Positions 1 through 8,777 of a stretch of 64,000 nucleotides of DNA are shown one piece after another. The DNA comes from Anaerolineaceae bacterium (GTDB lineage: Bacteria > Chloroflexota > Anaerolineae > Aggregatilineales > Phototrophicaceae): positions 890,674 to 954,673 of the forward strand of contig JACKCH010000012.1 of assembly GCA_020634115.1 (NCBI GenBank), given 5' to 3'. Position 1 is the stretch's first letter; the number at the start of each line of letters is the position of its first letter. Both the position numbers and the translations under genes were made by a program. The notes below the pieces were generated by a model, which ran no database searches, had not been told where the DNA came from, and saw only the letters and a list, made by a program, of their open reading frames with translations.

Positions 1-15
1 CTCTCCACATTGATG

Positions 16-36
16 AAAAAACGTCCCTTCTGGACG
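16..36 (-). terminator. Intrinsic terminator after the thioesterase gene
   Basis: Read on the minus strand, a 5-bp stem CGTCC/GGACG with a 5-base loop is followed directly by six T. It lies about 75 bases past the stop of the thioesterase gene, so it probably ends that minus-strand transcript. The stem is short, hence moderate confidence. Confidence 0.5.
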
Positions 37-109
37 AAAAACAGCATAGCGTAAATATCTCCAACTGTTGGCGTTTTTTTAGCGTTTTCTAATGACGATT
101 GAACGAGGC

Positions 110-562
110 TTACTTGGAGTCAGGTTCTTCGCCCCGTTTGATAAGTTCACTCAAGGGGAAGTCCATACCTTCGAAAATATGAGGCGCGTGGATAAACAGA
201 CCGGTGGACTCTATGGCGACAGTGCCGTCCGGCAGCGTAATGCTGCCAGCAGTATAAATTTTGCGTCCTTCAATGGATTGGATGTGGCCGCGTATATGGA
301 TCTCTACTCCCAATGGCACTGGCTGGCGGTAATTGAGGTTGAGATTGGCTGCGACGACTTTGTAACCCGCCCACCACGCTGAAGTACCCATCGCTTCATC
401 CAGCAAAGAGGCGGAAATTCCGCCATGCGCATAAAGTGGTGGCCCTTCCTGCTCCGGTTGGAGGATCACATCCCCCACAATGCTGCCGTTGGGTTCGGCA
501 TAAAATTGAATGCCCAACCACCCAGAGAACTTGGAGCCGTAGAGTGGTGTGCGTTCGCTCAA
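110..562 (-). CDS. PaaI-type hotdog-fold thioesterase
   Basis: The 150-residue product belongs to the PaaI/YbgC hotdog thioesterases, cytoplasmic enzymes that hydrolyse acyl-CoA thioesters. Visible support is the family signature around residues 46-60 (HGG, then LLDEAMG), with Asp55 in the place of the usual acidic catalytic residue, and the following strand LNLNYRQPVPLG. The length is normal for a single hotdog domain. The start is TTG at 562, preceded by a CTGGGG stretch at reasonable spacing; no nearby in-frame ATG exists. It lies 68 bp downstream of a TPR gene on the same strand. The substrate cannot be read from the sequence. Confidence 0.85.
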   Translation of the reverse strand: MSERTPLYGSKFSGWLGIQFYAEPNGSIVGDVILQPEQEGPPLYAHGGISASLLDEAMGTSAWWAGYKVVAANLNLNYRQPVPLGVEIHIRGHIQSIEGRKIYTAGSITLPDGTVAIESTGLFIHAPHIFEGMDFPLSELIKRGEEPDSK

Positions 563-630
563 GATGGTACCCCAGAGGTTGCGAGAAATAGATTGCCTAT
601 GACAGGGGATTATAGCGCAGAAGACAGTCT

Positions 631-1503
631 CTAGCTGCCTAATTCCCGAAGCCGCTCCAACCGTCCCGATTCGTTTCTGACAAGCCAGCTATCCCGGGAT
701 AATACCCCATAAGCACGGGCAAAATAGGGTTTAGCCTCAGCCTCGCGGTTGAGCAGCAGCAGGCATTCGCCGATTTCCTCGTAGGTATATCCAAGCTCAT
801 CCTGAGCGGCTTCAGCCCTTGTCAGTAATGTCTGCTGCCTTTCGAGTGCTTCCTCAACCCGCCCCAGGGAACGCAGTGCGCGAGCCACGCACCACCCGGC
901 GATATGAATAGGCTTGGGTTTGCCTTCCTTTTCCCGGAATTGAAGCGCCTTCTCGAAAATTCCCAGCGCCCGTTCGTACTGTCCCATGTCGTGGTAGGCC
1001 CATCCGATATTGTTGTACAGTGACCCTAGCCAATTCTTGGCTCGCGGCTGGTTGCTGGATTCAGCTAATCCCAATGCTTTGAGATTCCAATCTAATGCGG
1101 CTTGCCCCTGCTCAACAATCGCTAACATGTGGGCAGCATCTATCGCGTAGAAATCCTCGCCGGCCTGCTGCGCAATTTCCCAGGCTGCCGTGAATAATGG
1201 CTGGGCTGTATCAGGTGAACCGGATGAATTAAACACCCTGCCCCGCTCCAGAAGATAGCGAATGCGCGGACGCTGCATATCTTCCGCGAATAGCGCCTCA
1301 GCCTCATCAAGCAGTTTGTGAGCTTCGTCAAAGCGCTGCTGAAGACCTAGTGTTCGGGCGATCTGGGTAAGGAGTTCGACGTGATAGGACTTACCTTTGG
1401 TTGATGCTACGGGTAAAAACGAGCGAAACTGATTCTCCGTCGCCGCCGGGTTATCGTAGTCCCAAAGGTGGTCGAACTCATATTGCTCTTTCGGATCACT
1501 CAT
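631..1503 (-). CDS. TPR-repeat protein
   Basis: This 290-residue protein is helical throughout and carries tetratricopeptide repeats. The clearest unit is residues about 160-193 (LGSLYNNIGWAY followed by QYERALGIFEKAL), with weaker repeats at about 45-75, 85-115 and 200-265. There is no signal peptide or membrane segment, so it should be cytoplasmic and act as a protein-interaction scaffold. The ATG at 1503 has a good GAGAGG ribosome site eight bases upstream. It shares orientation with the thioesterase below it. The partner is not identifiable. Confidence 0.75.
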   Translation of the reverse strand: MSDPKEQYEFDHLWDYDNPAATENQFRSFLPVASTKGKSYHVELLTQIARTLGLQQRFDEAHKLLDEAEALFAEDMQRPRIRYLLERGRVFNSSGSPDTAQPLFTAAWEIAQQAGEDFYAIDAAHMLAIVEQGQAALDWNLKALGLAESSNQPRAKNWLGSLYNNIGWAYHDMGQYERALGIFEKALQFREKEGKPKPIHIAGWCVARALRSLGRVEEALERQQTLLTRAEAAQDELGYTYEEIGECLLLLNREAEAKPYFARAYGVLSRDSWLVRNESGRLERLRELGS

Positions 1504-1644
1504 AGCTTTTACCTCTCTGTCTCGCGTATCGGGCGGGACGAATCAAGACGTATGCTAAACGATCATTCATGTGCGCCCCACAACCAATATACTATTGTCA
1601 ACAGAGAAGTGAAAAACGAACGCGGGCAGAAATCAAGCAGAAGT

Positions 1645-1671
1645 CAAAAAGGAGAGTCGTGGACTCCCCTT
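1645..1671 (-). terminator. Intrinsic terminator of the universal stress protein gene
   Basis: On the minus strand AAGGGGAGTC, loop CAC, then GACTCTCCTT form a 10-bp stem with one G-U pair, followed by T residues. It sits about 20 bases after the stop of the stress-protein gene. Confidence 0.75.
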
Positions 1672-1693
1672 CTTCCATGATCTGAGGGAGGTG

Positions 1694-2143
1694 CTATTTT
1701 TTCCTGCTGGGAACAACGTACACCGGGCAGCAGCTGGCGCTTAACACCTTGTTGGTGACGCTACCAAACAACCAACGGCTTAAGCCAGAACGCCCGTGCG
1801 TGGACATGACAATCGCATCCACTTCAAGCCGCTCCGCAGTCTCTACAATAACATTGGCCGGTTCGCCAACATGAGCCTCAATGTTCACGACATACCCATC
1901 GGCTTTGAGTTGTTTGCCGATATTCTCCAGGTATTCCTGGGCACGGGGAAGTAAATTTTCTTCCGCCGCATCATAGTCTGGGATCGCCGCAGGCGGATAA
2001 TAACCGTAGATAGGGACCTCTGGCACATCTATGGCAGAAAGTAGTGTGATTTTGCCCTGCGGTCTGGTGATTTCCTTGGCGTGAATAATGGCTTCTTCCG
2101 CTAATTCAGAACCATCTAAAGGTACGATCACATGATTGAGCAT
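1694..2143 (-). CDS. Universal stress protein, UspA family
   Basis: The 149-residue protein is a single Usp domain. It begins with MLNHVIVPLDGSELAEEAI, the usual first strand with the nucleotide-contacting Asp, and ends with the ATP-binding signature STHGRSGLSRWLFGSVTNKV and the terminal strand CPVYVVP. The presence of the Gly-rich motif suggests an ATP-binding Usp rather than the UspA type that lacks it. Such proteins are cytoplasmic and induced by starvation or other stress. The gene is single, closed by its own terminator, and divergent from the CoA-transferase gene, with about 190 bp between them. Confidence 0.92.
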   Translation of the reverse strand: MLNHVIVPLDGSELAEEAIIHAKEITRPQGKITLLSAIDVPEVPIYGYYPPAAIPDYDAAEENLLPRAQEYLENIGKQLKADGYVVNIEAHVGEPANVIVETAERLEVDAIVMSTHGRSGLSRWLFGSVTNKVLSASCCPVYVVPSRKK

Positions 2144-2332
2144 CGTGGTTGACCTTTTGCTGTGTATCCCGACTTGTTTCTTTAACTGTACTGTAGTCGC
2201 GAAGTGCTTATCCGAATAGTACCAAAAATCTATCAGGGCAAGGGATATTCGTCACTTTCATCTGAATGGGGTTTGGGCTATCCTAAAAAACGATTCAGCG
2301 GCAGACTATTCCAATTAAGGATCACATTTTTA

Positions 2333-3643
2333 ATGAACTGGCAACAGCGTCGTATCAGCGCGGAGGAAGCCGCTCAAAAAGTCGTTTCTGGTCAGCGCAT
2401 CTTTCTGACTGGCAACTGTTCAGTTCCCCAGGTATTTGTCCAGGCGCTCTTGGATCGCTATCAGGAACTCGAGCATGTCGAAGTCGTGCAGCTTCTTGAT
2501 CTGGGTCCTGAAGGAAACAAGATTACCGAGGACATCGCAGAGCATATTCGTATCAACACATTTTTCATCAGTGGGAATGTGCGCAAAGCCGTGAATGCCG
2601 GGTTAGCCGATTTCACGCCGGTTTTTCTGCGCGAAATCCCGTTGTTATTCCGCTCCGGGCGGATGGCGCTGGATATTGCGGTGATCCAAGTCAGCCCACC
2701 CGACCAGCATGGTTATTGTTCATATGGTGTTGAAGTCGGCGTGACCAAGGCCGCCGCCGAAAGCGCCGGACTGGTGATTGCAGAAGTCAATCCCAACATG
2801 CCACGCACATTAGGCGACAGCTTTATTCATGTTAGCCAGATTGACTGTTTCATCGAAGTTGATTACATGCTGCCAGAATTAAAGCCCGAGCCGCCTTCGC
2901 CGGTACAGGACAGAATCGCAGACCATATCGCGGCGCTCATACCGGACGCTGCCACGCTTCAGATGGGGATTGGGGGTATCCCGGATGCTGTGCTGCGCCG
3001 CCTGACCGACCATAAGAACCTGGGCATTCACACCGAGCTGTTCTCCGATGGCGTGATGGAAATGATCGAGATGGGAGTGATTACCAATTCTGCCAAGACA
3101 ATCCATACCGGCAAAGTGGTTTCCGGGTTTGTGTTAGGCACGCAGCGACTTTACAAGTACATTGATGACAACCCGATTTTCGAACTCCACCCCACCGAAT
3201 ATGTCAATGACCCCGTTATCATCGCCCAAAATGACCGCATGGTATCCATCAATTCAGCTATCGAAGTGGATTTAACCGGACAGGTATGTGCAGACAGCAT
3301 CGGTTACAGGCTGTATTCCGGCGTGGGTGGGCAGGTGGATTTCGTGCGAGGGGCAGCACGTAGCAAGGATGGGCAAACCTTCATCGCACTACCCAGCACG
3401 ACGAAAGACGGCACAATCAGCCGGATTGTCCCGCATCTGAAGGAAGGCGCAGGCGTCACAACCAGTCGCAACGATGTACACTGTATCGTCACGGAGTACG
3501 GCGTGGCCGACCTGTATGGGCGTTCGATTTCGGAGCGTGTCCATGCCCTGGTAAGCATCGCCCACCCGGATTTCAGAGAGGAACTGCTGGCCTTTGCCCA
3601 AGAGCGACACTATATCGGACGCAGCTATTCCCTGGGGAGCTAA
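2333..3643 (+). CDS. abfT: Acetyl-CoA hydrolase/transferase family, 4-hydroxybutyrate CoA-transferase-like
   Basis: The product (436 residues from the ATG at 2333) is a class I CoA-transferase of the acetyl-CoA hydrolase/transferase family. It shows the GIGGIPDAV loop (212-220), the catalytic glutamate context HTELFSDGV with Glu235 as expected thioester-forming residue, and SGVGGQVDFVRGA near 329-341. Its overall pattern matches the Clostridium 4-hydroxybutyrate CoA-transferase AbfT as I recall it, but acetate or propionate CoA-transferase activity cannot be excluded. The reading frame is open 43 codons further upstream; I prefer 2333 because family similarity begins there. Together with the 4-hydroxybutyryl-CoA dehydratase gene near 15.6 kb it would convert 4-hydroxybutyrate to crotonyl-CoA. 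A strong terminator follows. Confidence 0.85.
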   Translation: MNWQQRRISAEEAAQKVVSGQRIFLTGNCSVPQVFVQALLDRYQELEHVEVVQLLDLGPEGNKITEDIAEHIRINTFFISGNVRKAVNAGLADFTPVFLREIPLLFRSGRMALDIAVIQVSPPDQHGYCSYGVEVGVTKAAAESAGLVIAEVNPNMPRTLGDSFIHVSQIDCFIEVDYMLPELKPEPPSPVQDRIADHIAALIPDAATLQMGIGGIPDAVLRRLTDHKNLGIHTELFSDGVMEMIEMGVITNSAKTIHTGKVVSGFVLGTQRLYKYIDDNPIFELHPTEYVNDPVIIAQNDRMVSINSAIEVDLTGQVCADSIGYRLYSGVGGQVDFVRGAARSKDGQTFIALPSTTKDGTISRIVPHLKEGAGVTTSRNDVHCIVTEYGVADLYGRSISERVHALVSIAHPDFREELLAFAQERHYIGRSYSLGS

Positions 3644-3676
3644 ACTCTGTTCACAACATAAATCGCCTATAGCTTA

Positions 3677-3709
3677 CGAGGCGAGTCTTCCAGACTCGCC
3701 TCGTTTTTT
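3677..3709 (+). terminator. Strong intrinsic terminator of the CoA-transferase gene
   Basis: A perfect 12-bp stem CGAGGCGAGTCT/AGACTCGCCTCG with a three-base loop is followed by six T on the plus strand, 33 bases after the CoA-transferase stop. It also separates this gene from the convergent TPR/SH3 gene. Confidence 0.92.
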
Positions 3710-3747
3710 GTTGCTACGGGGGTAAAGTGTGACGGTATTTGCTACCC

Positions 3748-6105
3748 TTAGAACGGCGGACAGCTTGAGAACAGTTCCGTCACGGTATCCGCCCGAACCC
3801 AACCGGATAAACTGCCCCCTTCGATCCGTGCTTCGATAAAGTACCAGATACGCCCGTCCGTCGGGCCGCGTTCCTGGCGCAGGACATCCGCACCAGTATT
3901 GGGCGGCAAGAATCCGATCACCGCGTTACGGGTGGAGGGGTCTGGCCGGACACGCACCGAGTCGCTACCAGGGTTGAAGATGCGGCACAGCACTGCCGGT
4001 GTATTCGTGATGGTGGGAATCGGTGTTTCAGTGGCGGTGCTGCTCGGCGTATAAGTTGGCGTAATGGTCGGTGTATGGGTCGGCGTCAGGGTATGGGTCG
4101 GCGTCAGCGAGGCCGTCACCGTCCAGGAAGGCGTGACTGTTGGCGAAGCGGTCACGGTTACAGATGGAGTCGCCGTCGGCGTGGGCGTGTTGCTCGGCGT
4201 CGGGGTGTTACTGGGTGTCGGCGTGTTGCTCGGCGTCGGGGTATTGCTGGCTGTCGGGGTGGGCGGCGGGAACAACAGCGGCGACCAGGTATTCTGCGTA
4301 CCAATCAACACGATCAGGGCGATAATGACAATCCCCACCAGGATCAACATAAGACGCAGCCTACCTTGCTGTCTGCTCCGGCGCACCTGATTCTCCAGAC
4401 GCTGCACTTCGGAACGGCGACCCAAAATGCGGAATGGCTCATCTTTCAGGGTAGCCAGCCACATTTCCGCTTCGGTCACATCACCCTCTTCCAGGGCAAA
4501 CTCCGCTCTTTCCAGGTAGCGTCCCAGCAAATCCGTGACCGCTGTGCGGTAACGGGTATCCTGCGCATAGTCGTGCAGACCGGCCAGCATGGAGCGTGCC
4601 TGCGCCAGTTCGTTATCGAAGTTCTGCGCCACCAGCGCCGATGCGCGTTCAATGACCTGGCGTGCCCGCTGCATGTCGCTGGCCGCAGCACGAGTCTCCA
4701 GCAGTGACTCGGACAGATTCGGGTCACCAGGGTCGAGTTTGACGCCCAGTTCCAGCAGATGTAATGCCTCGTTGGTCAGAGTCAGCCGTTCTTCCAGTGA
4801 ATTCGCGTTACCCGCCCGCGTCAGCGTAGATTGCGACTGATTGTTAATCTGAGTTTTCACCCCCAGCAGGCGATTTTCAGCGTCCTTAACCAGTTGCAGG
4901 ATACGCTGGCTGTCGGGCAGCACCTGACGCAGTCGGGCGAGAATACCCAGAATATTTTGCAACTGCGCCACCTGGTCGGAAAGTGTGCCGCTGAGTGTCG
5001 TCAGGTCTACCGAAACGCGATCCGCGTCCTGCTGGATACGTCGGATGGTTTCGAGTCGTTCTTCAGCCTGAGGATCATTCGGGACAACACGCAGGGCACT
5101 CTCATATTTGCGCAGCGCCTCTGACCAGTTATCGGTCTTGATAAGCCGATCCCCCTCATTGAGCATATCGCGTGCCAGAGCGAGGTCCTGAATATCCAGC
5201 AGCGCCTGTTCAGCGTCCTTCCAGCTTGGCACACCGCTGCGTTCCGCCAGGTCACGGGCCTCCCGGTACAGGCGTTCCGCTTCTTCATAGTTCCCGGCGC
5301 GCACCAGCGAGTTCGCCCGGTTGTAGGATACCCTGGCGTCAAAGGGGATGCGGTGGTCAGGGACAACCCCTCGAATCAGGTTGTCTTCGGCCTTCTGGCG
5401 ATAGTCCAGCGCCGTCGGGTTGCCCGGTTGCTGGTTGAGTACCCGATTCGCCAGCTCAACGGTCTGTTGGTATTCCCCGGAATAGTATGCCTGAGTCAGT
5501 TCGGAGAGCGTCTCCTCAATATCCGCGCCCGCGTATAACGGCCCGCGTCCCGGCATCCGGCGTGAGGGCGGCTCTTGCCCAATTTCGCGTTCCGGCGCGG
5601 GATAACCGGAGGACGTGGGATACGCGGGGGGCGGTGGGGCGACAGGTTCGGCAGGCCGCTTTTCAGCGAGTGGCTGTTTGGGCGCGACCCGCTGCTGCAC
5701 ACCATAGCGGGTATACAGGTCGCTGACCCGCTGCGCCGCCTGCTGGCTGCGAGCAGCAGCCTGTTGGAGCAGTTCCAATACATCCGAGTCCCGCGAATCG
5801 AGCGCCAGCGCCTCGGCCAGAATGTCAATCGCCTCATCAATATCGTCGTCGTCCCCGGCGATTTCGATACGAATACGTGCTCGACGCACCAACCCACGCA
5901 CCGTCGCAGCGGTGGGTGTGGTGGGATTGCTCAAACGGGCAAGTTCAGCGAAAAGCGCCTGCGCCGCCGCTTCGTGCGGGGTGTTCTTGGCATCGGCCAA
6001 CAGCGCACGCGCCTGTTCCTCTAATTGGGAGAGACTATCGGGGTCATCCGGCAAATGGTTAAGCTGGTGGCGGAGTTGATCCAGCCGTTGTCGCAAATTG
6101 TCCAT
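3748..6105 (-). CDS. Membrane-anchored TPR protein with Thr/Pro linker and C-terminal SH3b domain
   Basis: This 785-residue protein has three parts. The first 580 residues are mostly helical with TPR-like units (for example AYYSGEYQQTVELANRVL and ALRKYESALRVVPNDPQAEE) and a Pro-rich break near 150-190. A single hydrophobic segment (LMLILVGIVIIALIVLIG, about 587-607) follows a basic stretch. Outside it lie a low-complexity linker built on TPTPSN units (about 615-710) and a C-terminal SH3b-like domain with the pattern DSVRVRPDPSTRN and SGWVRADTV. By the positive-inside rule the TPR part should be cytoplasmic and the SH3b part extracytoplasmic, perhaps cell-wall contacting. Two ATGs lie six bases apart; I chose 6105 because AGGGG is six bases upstream. 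The function is unknown; a signalling or envelope scaffold role is inference. Confidence 0.8.
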   Translation of the reverse strand: MDNLRQRLDQLRHQLNHLPDDPDSLSQLEEQARALLADAKNTPHEAAAQALFAELARLSNPTTPTAATVRGLVRRARIRIEIAGDDDDIDEAIDILAEALALDSRDSDVLELLQQAAARSQQAAQRVSDLYTRYGVQQRVAPKQPLAEKRPAEPVAPPPPAYPTSSGYPAPEREIGQEPPSRRMPGRGPLYAGADIEETLSELTQAYYSGEYQQTVELANRVLNQQPGNPTALDYRQKAEDNLIRGVVPDHRIPFDARVSYNRANSLVRAGNYEEAERLYREARDLAERSGVPSWKDAEQALLDIQDLALARDMLNEGDRLIKTDNWSEALRKYESALRVVPNDPQAEERLETIRRIQQDADRVSVDLTTLSGTLSDQVAQLQNILGILARLRQVLPDSQRILQLVKDAENRLLGVKTQINNQSQSTLTRAGNANSLEERLTLTNEALHLLELGVKLDPGDPNLSESLLETRAAASDMQRARQVIERASALVAQNFDNELAQARSMLAGLHDYAQDTRYRTAVTDLLGRYLERAEFALEEGDVTEAEMWLATLKDEPFRILGRRSEVQRLENQVRRSRQQGRLRLMLILVGIVIIALIVLIGTQNTWSPLLFPPPTPTASNTPTPSNTPTPSNTPTPSNTPTPTATPSVTVTASPTVTPSWTVTASLTPTHTLTPTHTPTITPTYTPSSTATETPIPTITNTPAVLCRIFNPGSDSVRVRPDPSTRNAVIGFLPPNTGADVLRQERGPTDGRIWYFIEARIEGGSLSGWVRADTVTELFSSCPPF
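4175..4262. repeat. 18-bp coding repeats specifying TPTPSN units
   Basis: Near-identical units of about 18 bases run in tandem on the plus strand around 4175-4262, alternating GTCGGCGTGTTGCTCGGC-like words with small changes. They encode the Thr/Pro linker of the membrane TPR/SH3 protein on the minus strand. Being in frame, they can expand or contract without breaking the gene. Confidence 0.85.
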
Positions 6106-6281
6106 ACCCATCCCCTACATAAGGGTCATCATATTACTCGCAGGTCTGACGAACGCTTCACGCTGCCCGATAGGGCAGACCCGTGAGGTAGCCGTCATCA
6201 ACCTGGGTGACGACTGAATCTCGTAACCCCATGAAAGTTACCCCATTCAGGCGATGTGAGCAAGGGATATTTTGCCGGGGA

Positions 6282-6303
6282 CGCGCTGCAATCGGTCAGC
6301 GCG
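6282..6303 (-). terminator. Hairpin after the PiT-DUF47 operon
   Basis: A perfect 7-bp stem CGCGCTG/CAGCGCG with an 8-base loop begins eight bases past the DUF47 stop. There is no T-tract on the minus strand, so it may be a 3'-end stabilising hairpin or a weak or factor-assisted terminator. Confidence 0.4.
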
Positions 6304-6310
6304 GGTGGCA

Positions 6311-6967
6311 CTAATAAAACTTAACGACAATATCGCTGATGATATTCGCGGCATCCTCAGCGGCCTGTACTGCATGAAACAGATGCCGGTAGATTTCGCG
6401 CAGTTTCATCATTTGAACGACATCCTGCAAGTCAGAGGGTTTTTTGAAAAGATTCGCAATGGCCTCCGCATAGAGGGTTTCCATCCGGTTTTCGATGGCT
6501 TTGGCCCGTACTGCGTGGCTGTCGGCCACACTGGGATGCCGTTCCAGGCGTTCCATCGCCAGATGAATTTCCTCGGCGCTGTTATGCAGCATTTCCACCA
6601 TGGTTTGCAGATATTCATTGGGCTGAACGTCCAGGATATCCATTTCGCTGGTGGTGGAGTAAGCGTGGTCAAGGACATCATCAATCGCCCGCGACAATCC
6701 GAACAAATCTTCACGATCAATCGGCGTGACGAACGTGCGGTTCAGTTCATCAATCATCATCCGGCGAACTTCGTCGGCTTGTTTTTCAATATTGCGTACC
6801 TGAGTCGCGTTCTTTTTGCTCGGCTTCTTCATGTAATCCTGCAAGGCAGCGGTACCTTCCACAACCAGCGCGGATTGCTCTACCAAGCGAACAATAAAGT
6901 GGTTGGGTTTGCGGCGAAACAGGTTCTGACGCCAATTGCGAACTTGTGTGACGATCTTGTTGGTCAC
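6311..6967 (-). CDS. DUF47 (PhoU-like) phosphate transport accessory protein
   Basis: The 218-residue all-helical protein matches the DUF47/PhoU-like family that accompanies PiT phosphate permeases and regulates them or the phosphate response. Typical parts are the N-terminal helix FRLVEQSA-like region (LVEQSALVVEGTAALQDYM), EKQADEVRRMMIDELNRTFVTP, the DREDLFGLSRAIDDVLDH segment and a helical C terminus. The start is GTG at 6967: GGAAGGAG lies seven bases upstream, and the GTG overlaps the permease stop codon in a 4-base GTGA arrangement. A longer open frame upstream is only overlap with the permease gene. The coupling implies co-translation with the permease. Confidence 0.9.
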   Translation of the reverse strand: MTNKIVTQVRNWRQNLFRRKPNHFIVRLVEQSALVVEGTAALQDYMKKPSKKNATQVRNIEKQADEVRRMMIDELNRTFVTPIDREDLFGLSRAIDDVLDHAYSTTSEMDILDVQPNEYLQTMVEMLHNSAEEIHLAMERLERHPSVADSHAVRAKAIENRMETLYAEAIANLFKKPSDLQDVVQMMKLREIYRHLFHAVQAAEDAANIISDIVVKFY

Positions 6968-7950
6968 AGCATCACTCCTTCCAAAAGGCGATAGACAATG
7001 ACAGTAATCAGGGCGGAAAACGGAAGCGTCAATAACCAACCGAGAAGGATTTGCTGCACGACCCCCCACCGCACCTTTTGCAACCGGTCAGCACTGCCCG
7101 CGCCTAGAATGGATGAGGTGACGACCTGTGCCCCGCTCACCGGCCCGCCCAAAAGACCGGCGACAAAAATGATACCTGCGGACGAAATCTGAGCGCCGAA
7201 ACCATGTATCGGACGAATTCGGTAGAATTTCCCACCCAGCATCTTGATTAACCGCCAGCCTCCCGCGAGTGTCCCAGCACCAATCGCTAATGCGCTGAGG
7301 GCAACAACCCATTCCGGCACAGCGAAATGGGGTAAGATACCGGTGGCAACCAGGCCGAGCGTCATCATGGCGATGATCTTCTGCCCGTCGTTGGCACCAA
7401 ATGAAATTGCCATAAATAGCCCGACGAGAATCTGCCCCCGGTTAAACCAACGGTTGATATGGGGATCAGCCCATTGGGTAGCGAAGTAGATCAGGCGTAC
7501 CATAAAATAAGCGACGAACAGTCCCAGTACTGGGGAAAGAAACAACCCGGCCAGCACCTTGTACAAGCCACTGACCTGAATCGACTCCGGCCCGAAACCG
7601 GCCCATCCTGCCCCGATAATCCCCCCGATTAAGGATTGGGAAATGCTGGTCGGGATACGCGCCCAGAGTGTAAAGCTGCTCCACAGAATCGCGCCCACCA
7701 GCGCGGAGACCACTACATGCGGCGTCACTGCTTGCGGACTGACAAAATCCACCGCAATCGTGCTGGCGACGGCCACACCCATCGCAAACGGCCCGATAGC
7801 AATTCCAATAGCCGCCAGCAGCAGCGCCGAACGTGGCCCCATCGCCCGTGATGAAATAATCGTTGCAACGACGCTAGCTGAACCATGCAGACCGTTGAGA
7901 TAACCGTATGCGATGGACAGGATCAGGATGATGGCAAAGGAGGCAAGCAC
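6964..7950 (-). CDS. pit: PiT-family inorganic phosphate permease
   Basis: The 328-residue integral membrane protein belongs to the PiT (PF01384) family, which import inorganic phosphate, often as metal-phosphate, with a cation. Both diagnostic segments are visible: the N-terminal repeat with NGLHGSASVVATIISSRAM and ALLLAAIGIAIGPF, and the second repeat with SFGANDGQKIIAMMTLGL. The first repeat has GLHGSA where many members have GANDxA. About nine or ten membrane helices are expected. The start is GTG at 7950, with only a weak ribosome site. It overlaps its DUF47 partner by four bases at the 3' end. Confidence 0.9.
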   Translation of the reverse strand: MLASFAIILILSIAYGYLNGLHGSASVVATIISSRAMGPRSALLLAAIGIAIGPFAMGVAVASTIAVDFVSPQAVTPHVVVSALVGAILWSSFTLWARIPTSISQSLIGGIIGAGWAGFGPESIQVSGLYKVLAGLFLSPVLGLFVAYFMVRLIYFATQWADPHINRWFNRGQILVGLFMAISFGANDGQKIIAMMTLGLVATGILPHFAVPEWVVALSALAIGAGTLAGGWRLIKMLGGKFYRIRPIHGFGAQISSAGIIFVAGLLGGPVSGAQVVTSSILGAGSADRLQKVRWGVVQQILLGWLLTLPFSALITVIVYRLLEGVML

Positions 7951-8233
7951 GTCTGCGCACTCACTAAACTTTAAGAGTAGTTTAAGAATACACTAAATCT
8001 CTTAATGTTTCAACCCTTTGCCGGGGCGTGGTTCGCGTGGAACGGTTGTAGTTGGAAGGTACGCAGCTCGGACGATCTTTCCCGTAGGGGCATCATACCC
8101 TTACCTACCTATCAACTGCGCAAGTCCTAATAGTGTGGTCTGAATTTTGAAGAGCAATTTCGGGAAGGGTATCCAGTCAGGGAATATGCTGGGCAGGGGT
8201 GGTGGATGACAACCTGGTTAGCGGCGTGGTGAT

Positions 8234-8605
8234 TCACGTACCGTTTGCTGATAATCCGCGAAAGAATTGAATCGCGCCGAAGATAACCGCGCCCCAGGCA
8301 ATGATGTATCGGCCACCAGTCGGGCTGGCCGCAGCGGCATTATAACTCAGGATGGTGACTACCAACCCGATGACACAGATTGCTCCACCGACCATCATGT
8401 TGCGTTGGGCAGCTTTGCGAACGGTTTCCCGCCGCAGTCTGGACAAATTGCCGACAACAGTACGTGCCGCCTCTTTCGTGAGACCTTTCTCAATCAGAGC
8501 TTGCTCAATTCGGTATTCGGATGTGCCTTGTTTCATCATACCGGCAGCAAATTGATAAATTGCCTGTACTACCTGTTCCGTGCTGGGTTGTGGAGGTGTA
8601 CTCAT
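8234..8605 (-). CDS. Small membrane protein with two C-terminal TM helices, unknown function
   Basis: The 123-residue protein has a soluble N-terminal half with a helical, three-helix-like pattern (EYRIEQALIEKGLTKEAA then VVGNLSRLRRE) and two hydrophobic helices (about 71-90 and 101-118). I do not recognise a named family. The helix pattern 'G(T/S)xxxIxxxLxxKGL' resembles short stretches that precede TM pairs in many bacterial hypothetical proteins. The ATG at 8605 follows GGGGGAATTCC. It stands alone between the phosphate operon and the nitrilase-like gene. Confidence 0.65.
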   Translation of the reverse strand: MSTPPQPSTEQVVQAIYQFAAGMMKQGTSEYRIEQALIEKGLTKEAARTVVGNLSRLRRETVRKAAQRNMMVGGAICVIGLVVTILSYNAAAASPTGGRYIIAWGAVIFGAIQFFRGLSANGT

Positions 8606-8714
8606 GGAATTCCCCCTTACATGATATACAGATGCTTAACCAGCATTATAGGGGGAAAACGGCATTGGGAGCAAAGAGAATGTAATTGGAGTATGCAGGC
8701 TGTTCGACCAGAAG

Positions 8715-8739
8715 TAAGGGCGCACATTGTACGCCCTTA
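8715..8739. terminator. Hairpin downstream of the nitrilase-like gene
   Basis: An 8-bp perfect inverted repeat TAAGGGCG/CGCCCTTA with a 9-base loop lies about 40 bases after the nitrilase-like stop. No T-tract follows on either strand, so it may be an imperfect terminator or transcript end structure. Confidence 0.35.
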
Positions 8740-8777
8740 TTAAACTGTTATAGACTGTTCAGAATCTGGAATAGATT

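Noticed and set aside
4175..4262. Regular short repeats that could suggest a CRISPR array
   Set aside because: The units are about 18 bases, directly adjacent without spacers, and encode the in-frame Thr/Pro linker of a membrane protein.
6112..6310. Possible riboswitch in the gap between the DUF47 and TPR/SH3 genes
   Set aside because: Only two small hairpins are visible and the region lies 3' of one operon and 5' of the next gene; no known riboswitch core could be matched.
6272..6994. 240-codon open frame on the plus strand
   Set aside because: It is antisense to the DUF47 gene, which is supported by coupling to PiT.
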